A stretch of DNA of 64,000 nt from Hygrocybe punicea (lineage: Eukaryota > Basidiomycota > Agaricomycetes > Agaricales > Hygrophoraceae). The DNA lies in NCBI GenBank assembly GCA_963556145.1, contig OY744471.1, forward strand, positions 923,590 through 987,589. Direction: 5' to 3'. Both the position numbers and the translations under genes were made by a program. Under the pieces are notes generated by a model. It worked only from the letters and a program-made list of their open reading frames with translations, was not told where the DNA came from and did no database searches. How positions within the stretch are numbered: position 1 is the stretch's first letter; every line of letters begins with the position of its first letter. Below, one piece after another: positions 20,050 to 32,646 of this stretch.

Positions 20050-21400
20050 CCATAACAGGTTCATTCTGGGCCTTTCCTAATGACAGTTGAGTGATATGAA
20101 CCAGGGGCTGATCGGTTCTTGACTCAGCACTGGATCAGGCCTCAGGATTTGGCCTTGGAACTCACTGTGGTGTTAAATCTGAGTTTCTGAGCCCCTGCTG
20201 CCTTAACTGAGTCTTCCTAGCTCTTATAAGCATTAGGGTATAACATGGGTATGGGCACTTACGTACAGAACAAAATATCCATATTGTTGGAATAACATGG
20301 ACTTTTGGTGGGTAATTGGTCTTGAAAATTCTTGGCAAACCTATGTCCATCATTCCCATCATTATCCACACTGTATACAATAGATAAAACCCATAAAATA
20401 TTGCATATAGACTCAAATGAAAAATTCACCCCCTGCCATGTCCGCGTTTTTGCGTACATTATACCCATGGGTTTAAACCCATGAAACCCATCGCATTGTG
20501 TGCACAATAGTGCCTTTTATTATGCACAATTATATCCAACACTTTGCAGCCATCTTATTGAACATAAAACGCACTTTTTCTCCCTATACCGCAAAGTGAA
20601 TACATGTAAATTGAGTCTATAAACTTCAAAACAAATTGCAGGATCAAAAACCCGTGGGTTACCCATGATGAACCCTAATAAGCATCTGTTTATCATTATT
20701 TCTCTAAGGCTCTCTAAAAGCCTATGTCATAAATCTAATATGAAGCATGTCCTGTTGTTACTTGGTGAAATTCTAAGTCTTTCCTTTGGCGTTATTTGTT
20801 GCTTACCGCAGCAAAATTCCATATCTTTACTTTGGTCTTGTTTGTCTACAGTTCAACTTCTCTCCACCACCTCAACATCAATATCACCTCATCATCCCCC
20901 CACCTGCCTCTACTCCTCTCAGCATGACAACTACTGCTACTACAATGACAACAATGGTGCCAATAACAACGATGGCAGCGATAACCACAACCACAAAGAC
21001 ACAACAACAAATGATGGCCATCACAACAACGGCGACACAGACGACAAATACTGATGCAGCAGCATAGCAATGGTAATGCAGTGACAAGGCAGCAGCGGTG
21101 GTAGCTGTAAGTAGTGGCAGCAGCAGCACGATGGCGGTAGCAAAATGTACTGTATAATGCCCCAGAATAATAAATAATATGTACCACATTTATCCATAAT
21201 ATGGAAAATAAATAAATATAAATGTAATATAAATTGAAACTAAGGGGCAAGTGACCAGTCGACCACTGAACCAGGGTGGAGGCTCAGTACTGATTTATCA
21301 TAACATCCATAGTATTAGATCAGTACTCACATGTGACTAAGTCATGGAACCGAACCAAATCCCAGTTTCAGTACTAAGCTTGTTTAGGCATGTAGCCTCA
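20050..21400 (-). repeat. Repeat family R1, copy 2, inverted
   Basis: This is the reverse complement of 2260-3245 with moderate divergence, interrupted by the MITE at 20234-20677. The triplet-rich core (20880-21140) makes long but meaningless open frames on both strands. Confidence 0.6.
20234..20677. mobile_element. hAT-like MITE with 8-bp target duplication ATAAGCAT, nested in R1
   Basis: ATAAGCAT lies at 20226-20233 and 20678-20685. Ends read TAGGGT and its inverse, followed by CATGGGTA-type subterminal words. The corresponding part of R1 copy 1 (around 3012-3025) has no insertion, which confirms the limits. No coding region. Confidence 0.8.
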
Positions 21401-23218
21401 ACAAGAACATTTGAGAACTAGGTTTAATGGGACAAGTGATAGCCCCAATCATGTAGAATATGCCATCGCAAATTTGTGTGCCCTACATCAGCCGCAGCAC
21501 CCCAAACAGTGCCCATTGTCCCATAAAACCCCCCCCCTCTGCCAACTCATATCCAACCCGACCCCCCTGCCAATTTTCCAGGATCCTCTTTAGGGCCATA
21601 CCATTCCCCAGACCCATCTTTATGACCATCCAACCATTGTGTCACCCACTGCACCTCCAGTCTGCCAGGGAAAGACTTGTAGCTCAGCTTATTTGTCAGT
21701 ATTTGCCTAATCCATACACACCGAACACATCGAACATGTTCAATGTGTTTGGTTACTTGTTTGGTTAGACTTATTCCTTGAGGCATCACAAATTGGATAG
21801 TTGGCTCCCTTATCTTCAAATACTTCTCTAGTTCTAAATCAACTGCTCTGATTTATTGTAAAGTATCTTAAGTTTCTTCTCCCAAGTTATGGAGAGCATC
21901 TGAGCAATTCTCTTTGAGTTCAACTATGCAACATGATCTGTGTCAATGGACCCCACAAATTGACTCTCTGAGCCTGAAAAATCAACAATCACTGCAACAT
22001 TCTCTAGCACTGTTTGGTGCTAGCTTTGTGAGATGGCTCTTCTTGGTGACTTTGTATCATGTTTCATATTGCATACTGTCACACTCTAAAATAAAAAACC
22101 TTGACATGACATTTTCTCCATCAATTGTCCACAAATTCTTTTCATTCCAGAGACATAGTTTTATACTGATATGTCACAAATGCATAATGACTGCAGCTCA
22201 GGTCTTGGTCAAAATCGGCACACACATAGGTAACATAGGCAAGATGAGAGCCTCAAATCTTCAAAGAAGTATGGGGAAACTGAAATGGTTTTCCTATAAG
22301 TGTCTTGAGGAGTTGGGGTGTCTTAAGTAGTGGGTCTAGACTGTATACGATACTGAAAAAGACACCAAACACACTGAACAAGTCCACCAAACACACCGAA
22401 CAAGTCCACCAAACACACCGAACAAGTCCACCAAACACACCGAACAAGTCCACCAAACACACCGAACAAGTCCACCAAACACACCGAACAAGTCCACCAA
22501 ACACACCGAACAAGTCCACCAAACACACCGAACAAGTCCACCAAACACACCGAACAAGTCCACCAAACACACCGAACAAGTCCACCAAACACACCGAACA
22601 AGTCCACCAAACACACCGAACAAGTCCACCAAACACACCTTGTTCAGTGCATTTTATTTGATCAATACAACTAGACCTATTACACTGAACAACTTCCACT
22701 CATTCACTGTGGTCAGTGGACTTATATTAATGTAGATACAACTTGCTGAACACTTATTGCCTGTTCAACAAGTATCCAACCGGTCCATTACTAATAATTC
22801 CAATGTTCATAGCAAATATATGCAGCTAGTGCACACAAAATTCAGATATAGTTTTGTCCAATGTCTATTACAGTAGCAATTCCTCAGAATAAAGCTGGCA
22901 CACTTGTTTAACACTTCACTGAACACTGTTGAACCATCCTGTTCAATAGGCCTTCAATGGCTCAACACCTAATTCAATTGCAATGTACACAGTAAATGTA
23001 CCTGTATCACACATCCAACTCATGTATACTTTATATTGTGAACATTGCACTAAGAATGCCTTTCATTATTAAGATCAAGCTGTCAACCATTTTGCTGATG
23101 GAAATGGCAATAACAAAACACTATAACACTGCTCATTCCCAAATGGGCAGCTGTGATCTGGCTGCCTTATTGTTCTTGTTGATTGGGCCATAGCATCATT
23201 TGGGGATGTGGTTGGGCT
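21401..23218. other. Gene-free region with TTGAACA/TGTTCAA words around a minisatellite
   Basis: Besides the 22-bp tandem array, words such as CTGTTCAA, TTGAACA and CACTGAACA recur from about 21715 to 22970. This looks like a non-autonomous element with its own subterminal motif. Exact ends and any target duplication were not found, and no protein family was recognised. Confidence 0.4.
22362..22640 (+). repeat. 22-bp minisatellite, about 12 units
   Basis: The unit ACCAAACACACCGAACAAGTCC repeats head to tail almost without change. Because 22 is not a multiple of three and the unit lacks stop codons in several frames, long open frames appear on both strands; these are artefacts. The units touch each other without spacers, which rules out a CRISPR array. 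Confidence 0.92.
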
Positions 23219-24191
23219 TAGTGAATGGCACAGGTATGGGTAAACCCATGGGTTTTGCCATGGGTTTAGCCATGGGTTCAGGTCCAGGTCACACTTTTGT
23301 GACCCACGGCTGTACCCGTACCCACAACGGGTTACCTGTGACTTTTAAGTCATGCGGTTGACGCGAGCTTCAACGTGTCGCTCAACCATCACCAGCAGGT
23401 AATTTTCTCATTCTTGTTGAGTTTTTTATATTATTCTAATGAATCTTACAGGTAAAATATAACTACGCGAATCAAAACGAGGACAAAAACAAAAACGAGG
23501 ATGGCAGCAGGTGTACAACAACAGCAATGGCAACAATGACGGTGACAACAATAACGACCATGGCCACCACCGTGACCATCACCATCACCATGACCAACAA
23601 CAACACCAACGTGATCGGGGCATAAGGTGGACAACCGCGAACAAGGGCAATGGCCGGGTGGGTGGTGTGCCCACTGCCTGGCTTCTTGGTATGTGTCCCC
23701 ATCCCATCAGCCATGCTAATCCTTGAATAAACAGGCTGCTGCAATACCTCGCGAACGTGCTGTGACACGTCGACTGATGTGTAGATGTCATTCGTGAGAT
23801 AGGCACCAAGGACTGGCACCAAGAAGGACAACGGGAGTGTGGGCTACACCTGTGCTCCCATTTCTTGGGCTCAAGACTCATCCCAGGCTCCCCGCATACC
23901 GGTCTGCAATGGGCCAAAGCCCGAAGACCACCACCCCCTTCACCTCACGTCCACCGGCATTGCGTCAATTGATGCACATCCGTTGTCACGAGGTCAAATA
24001 GTAACGTGGGCAGGGCGATAAATGGGTGAGACCCGCAGGTTACCCGTGGTGGGTGCAGGTCCCAGGTGACCCTAGGGTCAGAAATCAGGGACCCATTAAA
24101 AACCCGTACCCCCAGGGCGGGTACAGGTTTTCAATGGGTACGGGTACAGGTACCCCTGGAATTACCCAGGGGTTACCCATGCCATTCACTA
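23219..24191. mobile_element. hAT-like non-autonomous element, 973 bp, target duplication GTTGGGCT
   Basis: GTTGGGCT lies at 23211-23218 and 24192-24199. Ends are TAGTGAATGGCA and TGCCATTCACTA. Subterminal zones carry many ATGGGTA/GGGTACC words. The core is a (CAA/CAN)n tract (23505-23625). Next to it are a GGTGGTGTGCCCAC block followed by GGTATGTG (block A), and two copies of the SIDV-type block B (about 23735-23790 inverted, and 23960). No transposase. Confidence 0.85.
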
Positions 24192-24239
24192 GTTGGGCTG
24201 GGACAGTGAAGGCAGGTGTGGTAGAGGTGTCAAATTAAG

Positions 24240-25339
24240 ATAGCAGTGTCATCATCAGGGCAGCTGTGGGCCATGTCATCATTGGGGCAGCCATGTCATC
24301 ATCATCATCCTCCATCATTCTCATTCTCATGGTCCTCATCCCAGTCCTGTGCGGTCATTGTTGTGGTCCTCGTTCTCATCACCCATTGATGTCCCCATTG
24401 TGGCATCTTGCCCTTGTTCCTGTTGGCTTTGTGGGTGTGGGTGTGGGTATGGCCATGGGCATAGCTAGAACATCATCAGTAAAAAAATCAAACATAAATA
24501 AAAAAATCAGACACTTGGGCACATTGCCATTCACCGCTGCTGTTGCCGGTAGCTGCTGTTGGCTGTCATGGCTGCTGTTGTTGCAAGTGCTGTTGCTACC
24601 ATTGCTGCTGCCGCTGTCACCATTGCAGCCATTGCAGCCCCATTGCTGCTGTTGCTGCTGCTGCTGTTGCCGCCATGGTTTGCTGCTGCTGTTGCATTGG
24701 GCATTGCCATTGGGGTCCAGCCTCTTTACCCTACCATGACCCATTGCAAGGCATTTGGATGCGGTGGGGTCCTCATTTCATGTTGGCATGATCTGTAGTA
24801 CAACATGAGGAATATATAATGCAAAGCAAAACAAAATCATGGGCAGCAGGGTGGACACATTGCCCCCACTGCATCTGTTTTTACTGACTTCCCCATTGCC
24901 CCTGTCTCCTCCATGTTTAGTAGCATCATGCTTGTCTGGGGTCATTGCTGGCCATTGCACATCAGGGCCACTTCCCTGTTCGTTGTGGATGTTGAGGGTG
25001 CAGGCATGGGCATGGGCATGGGTGTTGTAGGTAATTGCCAGTTTTAAATAAAAAGGAGAACAGAAAAAAACATACTGGTGGGCGCACCACCCCCCTCAGG
25101 TGGCATTGGCATTGGCATTCCAATTCCCATTGACCCATCAATGTTCCTGCTTTCGTTCCCATTGGCATTCCCATTCCCATTCCTGTTTGCATTCCTGTTC
25201 TCATGGGTGTGGACGTGGACGTTGTAGGTAATAGTCAGTAACAGAATATAAAATATAAAATATTTAAAAAAAAACATACTGATGTGGGGGTGGGCACATC
25301 ACCCCCTCCATGGCCATCTGCATTCGTCTGGGTTGTGAA

Positions 25340-25372
<33 letters not shown>

Positions 25373-25800
25373 CCCTAACCCATTCTGCCATTCTCATTCC
25401 CATTTGCATTCTCGTTCTCATTCCCATTTCACCACTGTCATTCCCTTGTGCACTCCCTTGTCTGTGTGTGTGGGGTGTTGGGCGTTGGGCGTTGTTGTGT
25501 TGGACATTAGTGTTCATGCTGACACAACAAAAGAAAAGAAATTACCTATTTTGGCAGAATGTTTGAGTTTGGACTCGAACGTTCCACACCTGGACATGGG
25601 AGGGGCTCAGAGGAGAGCCATGGTGTCATTTGTGAACACGGTTGAGCTGGGGTAGTGCAGCATCACCCCCCTTTTGTGGTATCTTCATCAGGGTGAGTTC
25701 TTGTAAAAAAACTAGATAGCAAATGATAAAAAAAACATACCTTGGCCAGAACCTGGGCCCCATTGTTTACTCCATCTTGCTCATTGTTGTTGCTGTTGCC
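24240..25800 (-). repeat. Low-complexity minus-strand exon-like segments with intron-like spacers
   Basis: Minus-strand segments of Asn/Met/Gly/Gln-type triplets alternate with A/T-rich spacers. The spacers start GTATGTTTTTTT (near 25743, 25277 and 25071), GTAATTTC (near 25536) or GTGTCTGATTTTT (near 24520); acceptors such as TTACAAG, TGTGTCAG and TTCTAG are visible for some, not all. Several segments end just after a G-rich GGTGGTG/CACC block. Triplet tracts include (TGC)n at 24535-24690 and (TTGCTG)n at 25338-25375. It may be a decayed low-complexity gene inside non-autonomous elements or coincidence; no domain is recognised. Confidence 0.4.
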
Positions 25801-27624
25801 ATGTGTCTGGCCTGCTCACACTGCTGGCTGGCTAGGGAGAATGATAGTAGGGAATGAACTGTACCAAACAGGGACAAATGTTGGACTTGGAAGAATTTTG
25901 CAAAGTTGACAAGATTTACTTACTTGACATTTTAAGGCAAGTATCTAGTGACTGTGGGTAGGACTGGGCAGGACTGCAAAACCACTGAAGTACCTGTGTA
26001 GAAGGAGAGGTTGCCTATCCCCTGCTATAGAGCCACAGGCATTCTATCCAGATCTATATGATGCTATACAAATTTGGGAGGTCTATAAGAGTCTACATGT
26101 GTCTATAGATTACAATAGGTATCTACATCATTTTATACCAACACGGCTGTTTTGCTGATGTCACCAGTTCTGTGTTGATGCAATCAATGTCTCTCATCAA
26201 AGCTCTGGAAAACTCCAAGCAGGTGGCTCTCAGGAGGATGTCTGGGAGCTTACTGAGTGACGATTTAGTAGCAAGTTAGCATATATTGTCTTGACCTGGG
26301 TGATAGCAACAAGAGTGTGACCTGTGACACCTATGAACATGGCAGACCTGTGACCTGTGACCGTTGCCACCTACAGTATTCTGTTCATCCTGTTCGGCCG
26401 TGGCCAGTGATCACAGGCTTGGCACGACAACAAATGAGACGGAACACGAGTGAGTTTTTTCATTTGACGTCTTCCACCCGCATCACTGATTTTCCACCGC
26501 ATCACACTAATGTACTACCATCACGGTTAGCGGCAGGACAATAATTGACTCACCAAAAAAACCGCAGTAGATCATTCAAATACAACCTTGGGTACTGTCA
26601 CAGTATGTGGTCAGTGACACAAAGTCCAGAAGTTGATTTTCCCCAATTGAGACGAACGCTACGTAGGTTGTTGGATGAGGGTCGACGTTGATTGGCAGCA
26701 AAGGGTCGATCGCATAGATGTGCTAGGCCAAGCCGGGCCAAAGTGATCATCGGCTTGGGACAGCTTTAGGCCTGCGCCATCGGAGGTGCCAATAGTCCCA
26801 TCGCTGGTGTTGCTACGCACGGGCAACGTATTGTAAGCCAAGTCCTTTTTTTTCATCATATATTTTGCTCTCCTATCAATCCCATCCTTATCTAGACCTA
26901 ACGGGAAATTATACTCTTCGTAGGAGGCAACTCCGGCAGTTCTCTGGAACCTCTTATCGTGATTCAAGTAGACATTCTCGGACATCAAATCCGTATGCCC
27001 AAGGTGGTCGCACACCTACCTGAGGATGGACGCCAAATCCATATGCCTCCTGTCGAACACCTGCTTGGAATATCAACTCTGCCATACCGAATCCCTATGC
27101 CATTCCGACCCCAGCTTGGAGCACATCTTCGAAGACGCCTAAAGATGGAGGGCAGAGGCTTTCTTCGGGCATCAGTCCCCGGATGCCGGATCCCTATACC
27201 TCTAGTGTGCATGTGGTGTGAGAGAACACGACTGGGTGGACGAGGGAACAGATATGGCGAGACATGCGGTAAGTTTGAAATTTTTCAGTTTATTTGTCAA
27301 TACCCCTTGAAAACTCTACGTCAGACGGCACCCAAGCCTGAGCACCTACCACTCTGCCATGACTCCCACCGCGGCCCAGCACCGCCCGCCTATCCACACA
27401 GGCTCTAACACCTGCAGGGACCTGCTTTGTCTTCGCCGACGGGTGACGCAAACGACACCGCGGGGCTATCATAGGTTGGTTTTCAAATATCATCTCTACA
27501 TCCACTTATTAATAATAATAGATACATCCTGATTTCGCCAACACGGAACGGATGGGAATAATTTGACAGGGCTAACAAAACCAAAACATTATTATATACG
27601 TCTTTCAATACATGCTTCTTGTTA
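25801..27624. other. Gene-free region; unidentified minus-strand frame at 26659-27015
   Basis: The minus-strand frame from 27015 (with FQRTAGVASYEEYNF) reads like protein, but I know no family for it. 26315-26365 repeats GACCTGTGAC. 27000-27210 shows loosely repeated ATCC(C/G)TATGCC words. No other support for genes. Confidence 0.3.
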
Positions 27625-28263
27625 CAGCTGATTTCATCGAGTATCGGAAACACGATTTCTAAATGGTGGCTGTGCATTTCTGAATAAGGAAGCTGCCGAG
27701 AACCCGAGGTTTGATAAGCATATTATATAAGATAGATGCCATCCATATATGGCTACACCACATGACTCAGCGTGACAGACAGTAAAATGACAATAGATAA
27801 TGGTTAAAAACCATAGAAAAAAAAAATGTTGTGCAGAAAGATTTAGAAGGCATCTCAAAAGTGGTTGGTGTATTTAAAACCATGATTTTCCATGAGATGA
27901 AGGAAGAGATAGGCATTCAGTTCCAATGTTACACAGCACGTCACAAAGTGTCACACCAGCTTCTCTTGATTAAACTACCAATCTCCTCCTGCACCTGATA
28001 GAAAATCATGGCTTTAAATATACCAACCAGTTTTGAAGTGCCCTCTAAATCTTTCTGCGCAGCACCTTTTTTTCTATGGTTTTTAACCATTATATTGTCA
28101 TTTTACTGTCTGTCACGCTAAGTCATGTGGTGTAGCCATATATGGATGGCATCTATCTTATATAATATGCTTATCAAACCTCGGGTTCTCGGCAGCTTCC
28201 TTATTCAGAAATGCACAGCCATCATTTAGAAATCGTGTTTCCGATACTCGATGAAATCAGCTG
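27625..28263. mobile_element. Tc1/mariner-like foldback element, 639 bp, TA flanks
   Basis: Ends are CAGCTGATTTCATCGAGTAT and its inverse, each next to TA. The arms run about 270 bp with few differences and include GGCTGTGCATTTC, a word shared with the element at 1981-3675. There is no coding capacity. The transcript would fold into a long hairpin. Confidence 0.85.
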
Positions 28264-28878
28264 TAAAGTGTTTTCATTTGTATTGATTTAACGGCTGTGT
28301 CAACCTAGGTGCTAGATAAGGGGCCGTTGTTGGGGTCGTTGGGCGACGAAGAATGAAGTGATGACAGAAGGTAGTGAAGGACGTCGCCTCAAATCAGCTA
28401 TCGTTCCAACTTCATCAATGATTTCATTGGAATTCTGATAAACCAAAACGTGCCAGTGCATCGAACTTGAATCGCGAACGTATCCCCATAAACTGTGATA
28501 ACCAAGCTGAAATGCGAAACCAATTCGAGACGGCAACCGACAATTCCCCCCCCCCCACCCCCCCCCCCCCCCAAGAAGAATTGCACCCACTTCAGCCTCA
28601 GATCGCGCGGCCAGCCTGGCAGCACCACTTCATGATAACCATCATTTCAGGCGGCTAAAGGTTTGAGAGGTCAAGCGGAGATCCTTCCCACTGGTCCCAA
28701 ATGGCAAACATCTAATAATCCCAAAAAGCGGTTAACAAACCTTTCTATGGCTGAACGAATTTTGATTGCCGTTTAACAATGCAACTATATCAGTACTGTA
28801 CACAAAACGTTGAATAAAAACTCTACACCTTTCAGCGCACCTGCTGCATCTCAAAAACGCCAATCACATCCCAAAACC
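28264..28878. other. Intergenic downstream of aldehyde dehydrogenase
   Basis: It contains a run of 27 bases that is all C except one A (28546-28572). Small open frames here are not convincing. It presumably includes the 3' untranslated region of the minus-strand aldehyde dehydrogenase gene; no defined polyadenylation signal was singled out. Confidence 0.4.
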
Positions 28879-31288
28879 TCACATCGCATGCCCAATATTG
28901 ATATGGACGGCCTTGACGTTCGTGTAGCTGCATTTTAAAAATAACGTCAGACAAAAATGGCAGCAGCACAAATTTACGATGAATCAGGGAGGGTGACAAA
29001 AAAAAAACTCATGAAAAACAAAAACAGATTATTGGCCCCAAATGTATGCAGGAATACGTACTTGGCCAGGGCATACTCGCCCATCTCTCGCCCGATCCCG
29101 GATTGCTTGAACCCGCCAAACGGCATGGCTGGGTGGATTACGTTGATGCAGTTCACCTGATGCCGCCGCCGCCGCCACCACCACCACCACCACACATCGC
29201 GATTAATAAAAGAAACAACAATCAGTACTCCGAGTGTACTGGTGGACGGATGGACGGAATCATTAGTCACCCACCCATGCGGTTCCAGCTTTCAATCTAT
29301 GGGCCGTCCGAATCGCGCGGTTGATATCTTTGGAAAACACCGCCGCAGCGAGGCCGTACGTCGTATCATTCGCTTGCTTGATGACATCTAATTTAAACAA
29401 AGAAATGATGTAGTTTACATATATTCATACACGTTGCTTACCATCTTCGTTGTCGAATTTGATGATGACGCCGACGGGTCCAAAGATCTCCTCGCGCACA
29501 ATTTTCATGTCTGGCGTGGTGTCGGTGAATATAGTTGGCTTGATGAAGAAACCCTCCGTCCCATGGCGCTCGCCCCCGATATGTACAGTCGCGCCCTCGG
29601 ATTTGCCAGAGTCGACGTACCCCATAATGCGCTGCATGAATGTTTTATTTTTATTTTTCAAGCAGGAGGAGTCTTAAGTATAATAGAAACAACAACAAGA
29701 GGGCTCGACGGGAAAAAAAGACGCACGTCGAATTGAACCTGCGAGACTTGCGGGCCTTGGTACATTCCCTGCCCGAACGGATCTCCGATTTTGAGCGAAA
29801 GCGCCTTTTCGGTGAATTTCTTTAGGAACTCGTCATAAATCCCTGCTTGGACAAAAATCCTGGATCCTGCGCAGCAGGTCTGGCCATGATTCCAGCTAGA
29901 GTGTAATGATAAAAGCCAAACATTTTTGAGCATATATGCAAAATTGACGAAGTGAAAGTGACGCACAATATTCCATGCGATGCCCAGTTGACCGCCTGGT
30001 CAAGATCGGCGTCATCTGGACAGAAAAAAGGAAATTTTGTAGACGATGAGCGCTGAGCCAGAACAGGGAACATATATAGAAACTAAGAACACGTACCGAA
30101 TACCACATTGGGCGACTTGCCACCCAACTCAAGAGTCACGTTCTTCAAGTTACTCTTCGCCGACGCCTCCATGATCTTCCGGCCCACGATCGCGCTGCCC
30201 GTGAAGGCTACCTTGTCGATACGCATGTGCCCCGAAATCGCCGCGCCGACGGTGTCGCCATATCCCACCAGTATGTTTACGACACCCGGGGGGAACCCTG
30301 CCTCGACGATGAGTGCGGCCATGCGTAGTGCCGTGAGGGGTGTGAATTCGGAGGGCTTGATGACGATAGTGTTACCCGTAGCGAGGGCAGGCCCGATTTT
30401 CCAAGTGAACATGAGAACTGCGCCAGACCAAAAGGGAGCAATGGAAAAAAAAACTTGTCGTGAGATGCTGAATGCGAAGGAGGGGGAGTGCTCACGAGGG
30501 AAGTTCCAGGGGATGATTTGGCCCTGGTGAATGGTGAGTGGTGAGTGGTGAGTGGTGAGCGGGTGTGGGAGGGGGTAAGAACTTACGACGACGCCGATAG
30601 GCTCGTGGCGTGTATAGGTCAGTTTACCTTCGTCTGTCTCGATAGCCTGTCCGGATATCTTGTCTGCCCAACCAGCAAAGTACTTGATACACGCAATCGA
30701 ACCCTGGAGATCGGCGGTCTTTGCCCAACCGAAAGTCTTGCCTAGGGGGACGCATCAAAGGAGAGCCAAGAAAGAAGGAAGAGAGGAGAAAGAAAGAAAA
30801 ATAAGGGAAAACACAAGAAAAAAGGCATCACAACTGACCGTTATCTAGGGCCTCCAAGGCTGCGAGTTCTTCCAAGTTGGCTTCCATGAGCAGAGCGAGC
30901 TTGTTGAGGAGTTCCGCGCGTTTTGTGCCGGGGGTGTTGAGGCCCCAAGTTGTCTCGTATGCTTTCTGCGCCGCATCGACAGCGATGTCGACGTCTTTGG
31001 CGGTTGCCTCTGAGATTTTTGTGATGACGGCACCGGTTGCTTTAATACGGCAGTGAATGATCAGCGCTGAGCGAGGGTGAGGGTGATGTCTACACGTACT
31101 AGGATTGATTATACTGACGACCACGGATCATCAGCTCAGGAGGGCTGAAAAGTTGAAAGGGTTGCTCACTCGATGGTGGTATTGCCGGAGCCATCGACGA
31201 ATTTTCCGTCGATGAAGAGACCGGTGTTGAAGGAAGTACTGCCCTTGTACGCAGGGGTGTTGAATTGGTAGCAGAATGCGGACGGCAT
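28879..31288 (-). CDS. NAD(P)+-dependent aldehyde dehydrogenase, 500 aa, 12 exons
   Basis: Exons on the minus strand: 31288-31170, 31113-31100, 31039-30839, 30741-30587, 30523-30496, 30417-30097, 30015-29967, 29895-29727, 29631-29442, 29387-29275, 29156-29062, 28927-28879. They sum to 1503 nt, i.e. 500 aa plus stop, the normal length of this family, and every intron is GT...AG with phase kept. Landmarks: PWNFP, the Rossmann region ([11 protein letters not shown], then [16 protein letters not shown]), the Glu in LELGGKSPN, the catalytic Cys in GQTCCAG, EEIFGPV and [11 protein letters not shown] near the C-terminus. It oxidises an aldehyde to the acid using NAD(P)+, probably in the cytosol since no targeting peptide is evident. 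It resembles the class 1/2 ALDH group of fungi; the substrate cannot be told. A CCG/CCA triplet tract lies in intron 10. Confidence 0.95.
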
Positions 31289-31789
31289 TGTAGTGGAGCA
31301 GGAAGATGGGCCAATGGTGAGAATTTCAGGTAATTATAAGCTCGAAGGCGTCACGCTGGCGCCGTATGGAGTAAAGCGCTCCGTGGTCATCTGGCCAAGG
31401 CTTAAATTTGACAATTTGAATGGTGAGAACAGAGCTTATTACAAGCCAAGAACAGCGAAAGCTTGTTGAAGTTGAGGATTGAAGCTTAAGACGGCAATAA
31501 CCGCCAACGCGTCAACGCGTCAACCCCGGAACGTGGTTATGCAAATGGATCATGGTACGTATCAGGTTATGCAAATCCTTAATTCACCACACAAAACAAA
31601 AAAAGATAGATCATAGAGATCACGACCGAGGCTCCAGCTCAAGCCCGAGAAAAAGCCGAAGTGAAAAAATAATATATCACAATCTATGTCGAAAAGTGCC
31701 AGGGTAACACCCTCTTGGGCTCAGATCCAGATCTAGCCCATCCTTTTTTTGGACCTGGACTTTAGTACAGTCTTCAACGGGTCACACAG
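31289..31789. other. Upstream region of aldehyde dehydrogenase
   Basis: It lies between the aldehyde dehydrogenase ATG and the 10.4-kb KDZ-like element and should contain the promoter. No unambiguous TATA or operator-like site was identified. The element's left end is about 500 bp upstream of the start codon. Confidence 0.35.
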
Positions 31790-31796
31790 CGCAAAG

Positions 31797-32645
31797 CGCG
31801 GATAAGGTGACTAGTGTATATGGTCTAAGCGCGTACCAGTTTACAGCCAAACACACGTACCATGTTACACACAAAATCGTTACAGCCCGCTGAATTAGTG
31901 TCTCAGAACCACATCCGAACTAGATGTATGGTCGTTGAACACCATCAAACGCTAATGGTGAGCTGGTTCTTATGCACCATTCGACAATGCATTAACGAAT
32001 ATGGTTTTCTTGCACCATCCAACTGACATGCCAGTGGCGCCCACACACCATCTCTACGACACCATTGAATGTTGTGCCCAAGCACCATCCAGCGCATAGA
32101 ATCCATGGTGCGTATACACCACATCGATGATGACCTGTTGATGGTGGTTCTCAGGCACCACAATGGCCCATCGCGTATGGTTTTCACGCACCACCTGACA
32201 TAAAAGTGACAGTGGTGCACATGCACCATGTCGGCGATGACCCATTGGAGATGGTTTTCATGTACCATGTCGACGACATCAGTGCTGATGGTTTTCACAC
32301 ACCATATGAGGTTGGTTTACTTGCACCACGTCAACGATGTTCTATTGCAGATGGTTTTCATGCACCACCCAACAGCAAGTGACAGTGGTGCACATGCACC
32401 ACGTCAGCCATCACCCATCGCAGATGGTTTTCAGGCACCATATTCATTGGTGGTTTTTGTGCACCATGTCAATTATGACCGAGCGCTGATGGTTTTCAAG
32501 CACCACCCAACATAAAGGTGACTGTAGTGCACATGTACCACAGCGGCGATGACCTATGGCAGATGGTTTTCAGGCACCACCTAACACAAAGCCAGGAGAG
32601 GTTGTTTTCAAGCGTAAAGAAGCCATTTACAGTGTTGGCAGCCTA
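31797..32645 (+). repeat. Left inverted arm of the 10.4-kb element, with dispersed ATGGTTTTCATGCACCA words
   Basis: 31797-31945 is the outer arm. From 31946 on, words of the form ATGGTTTTC(A/T)TGCACCA or their complement occur every 30-60 bp, with variable spacers such as GTCGACGAT. Such subterminal arrays usually bind the transposase. The repeated open frames are by-products. Confidence 0.8.
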
Positions 32646-32646
32646 T

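Noticed and set aside
22362..22640. Regular short direct repeats resembling a CRISPR array
   Set aside because: The 22-bp units are contiguous with no spacers, no cas genes exist and the genome is eukaryotic.
31945..32515. His/Met/Val-rich frames in both arms of the 10.4-kb element
   Set aside because: They are translations of the ATGGTTTTCATGCACC word array and occur on both strands.
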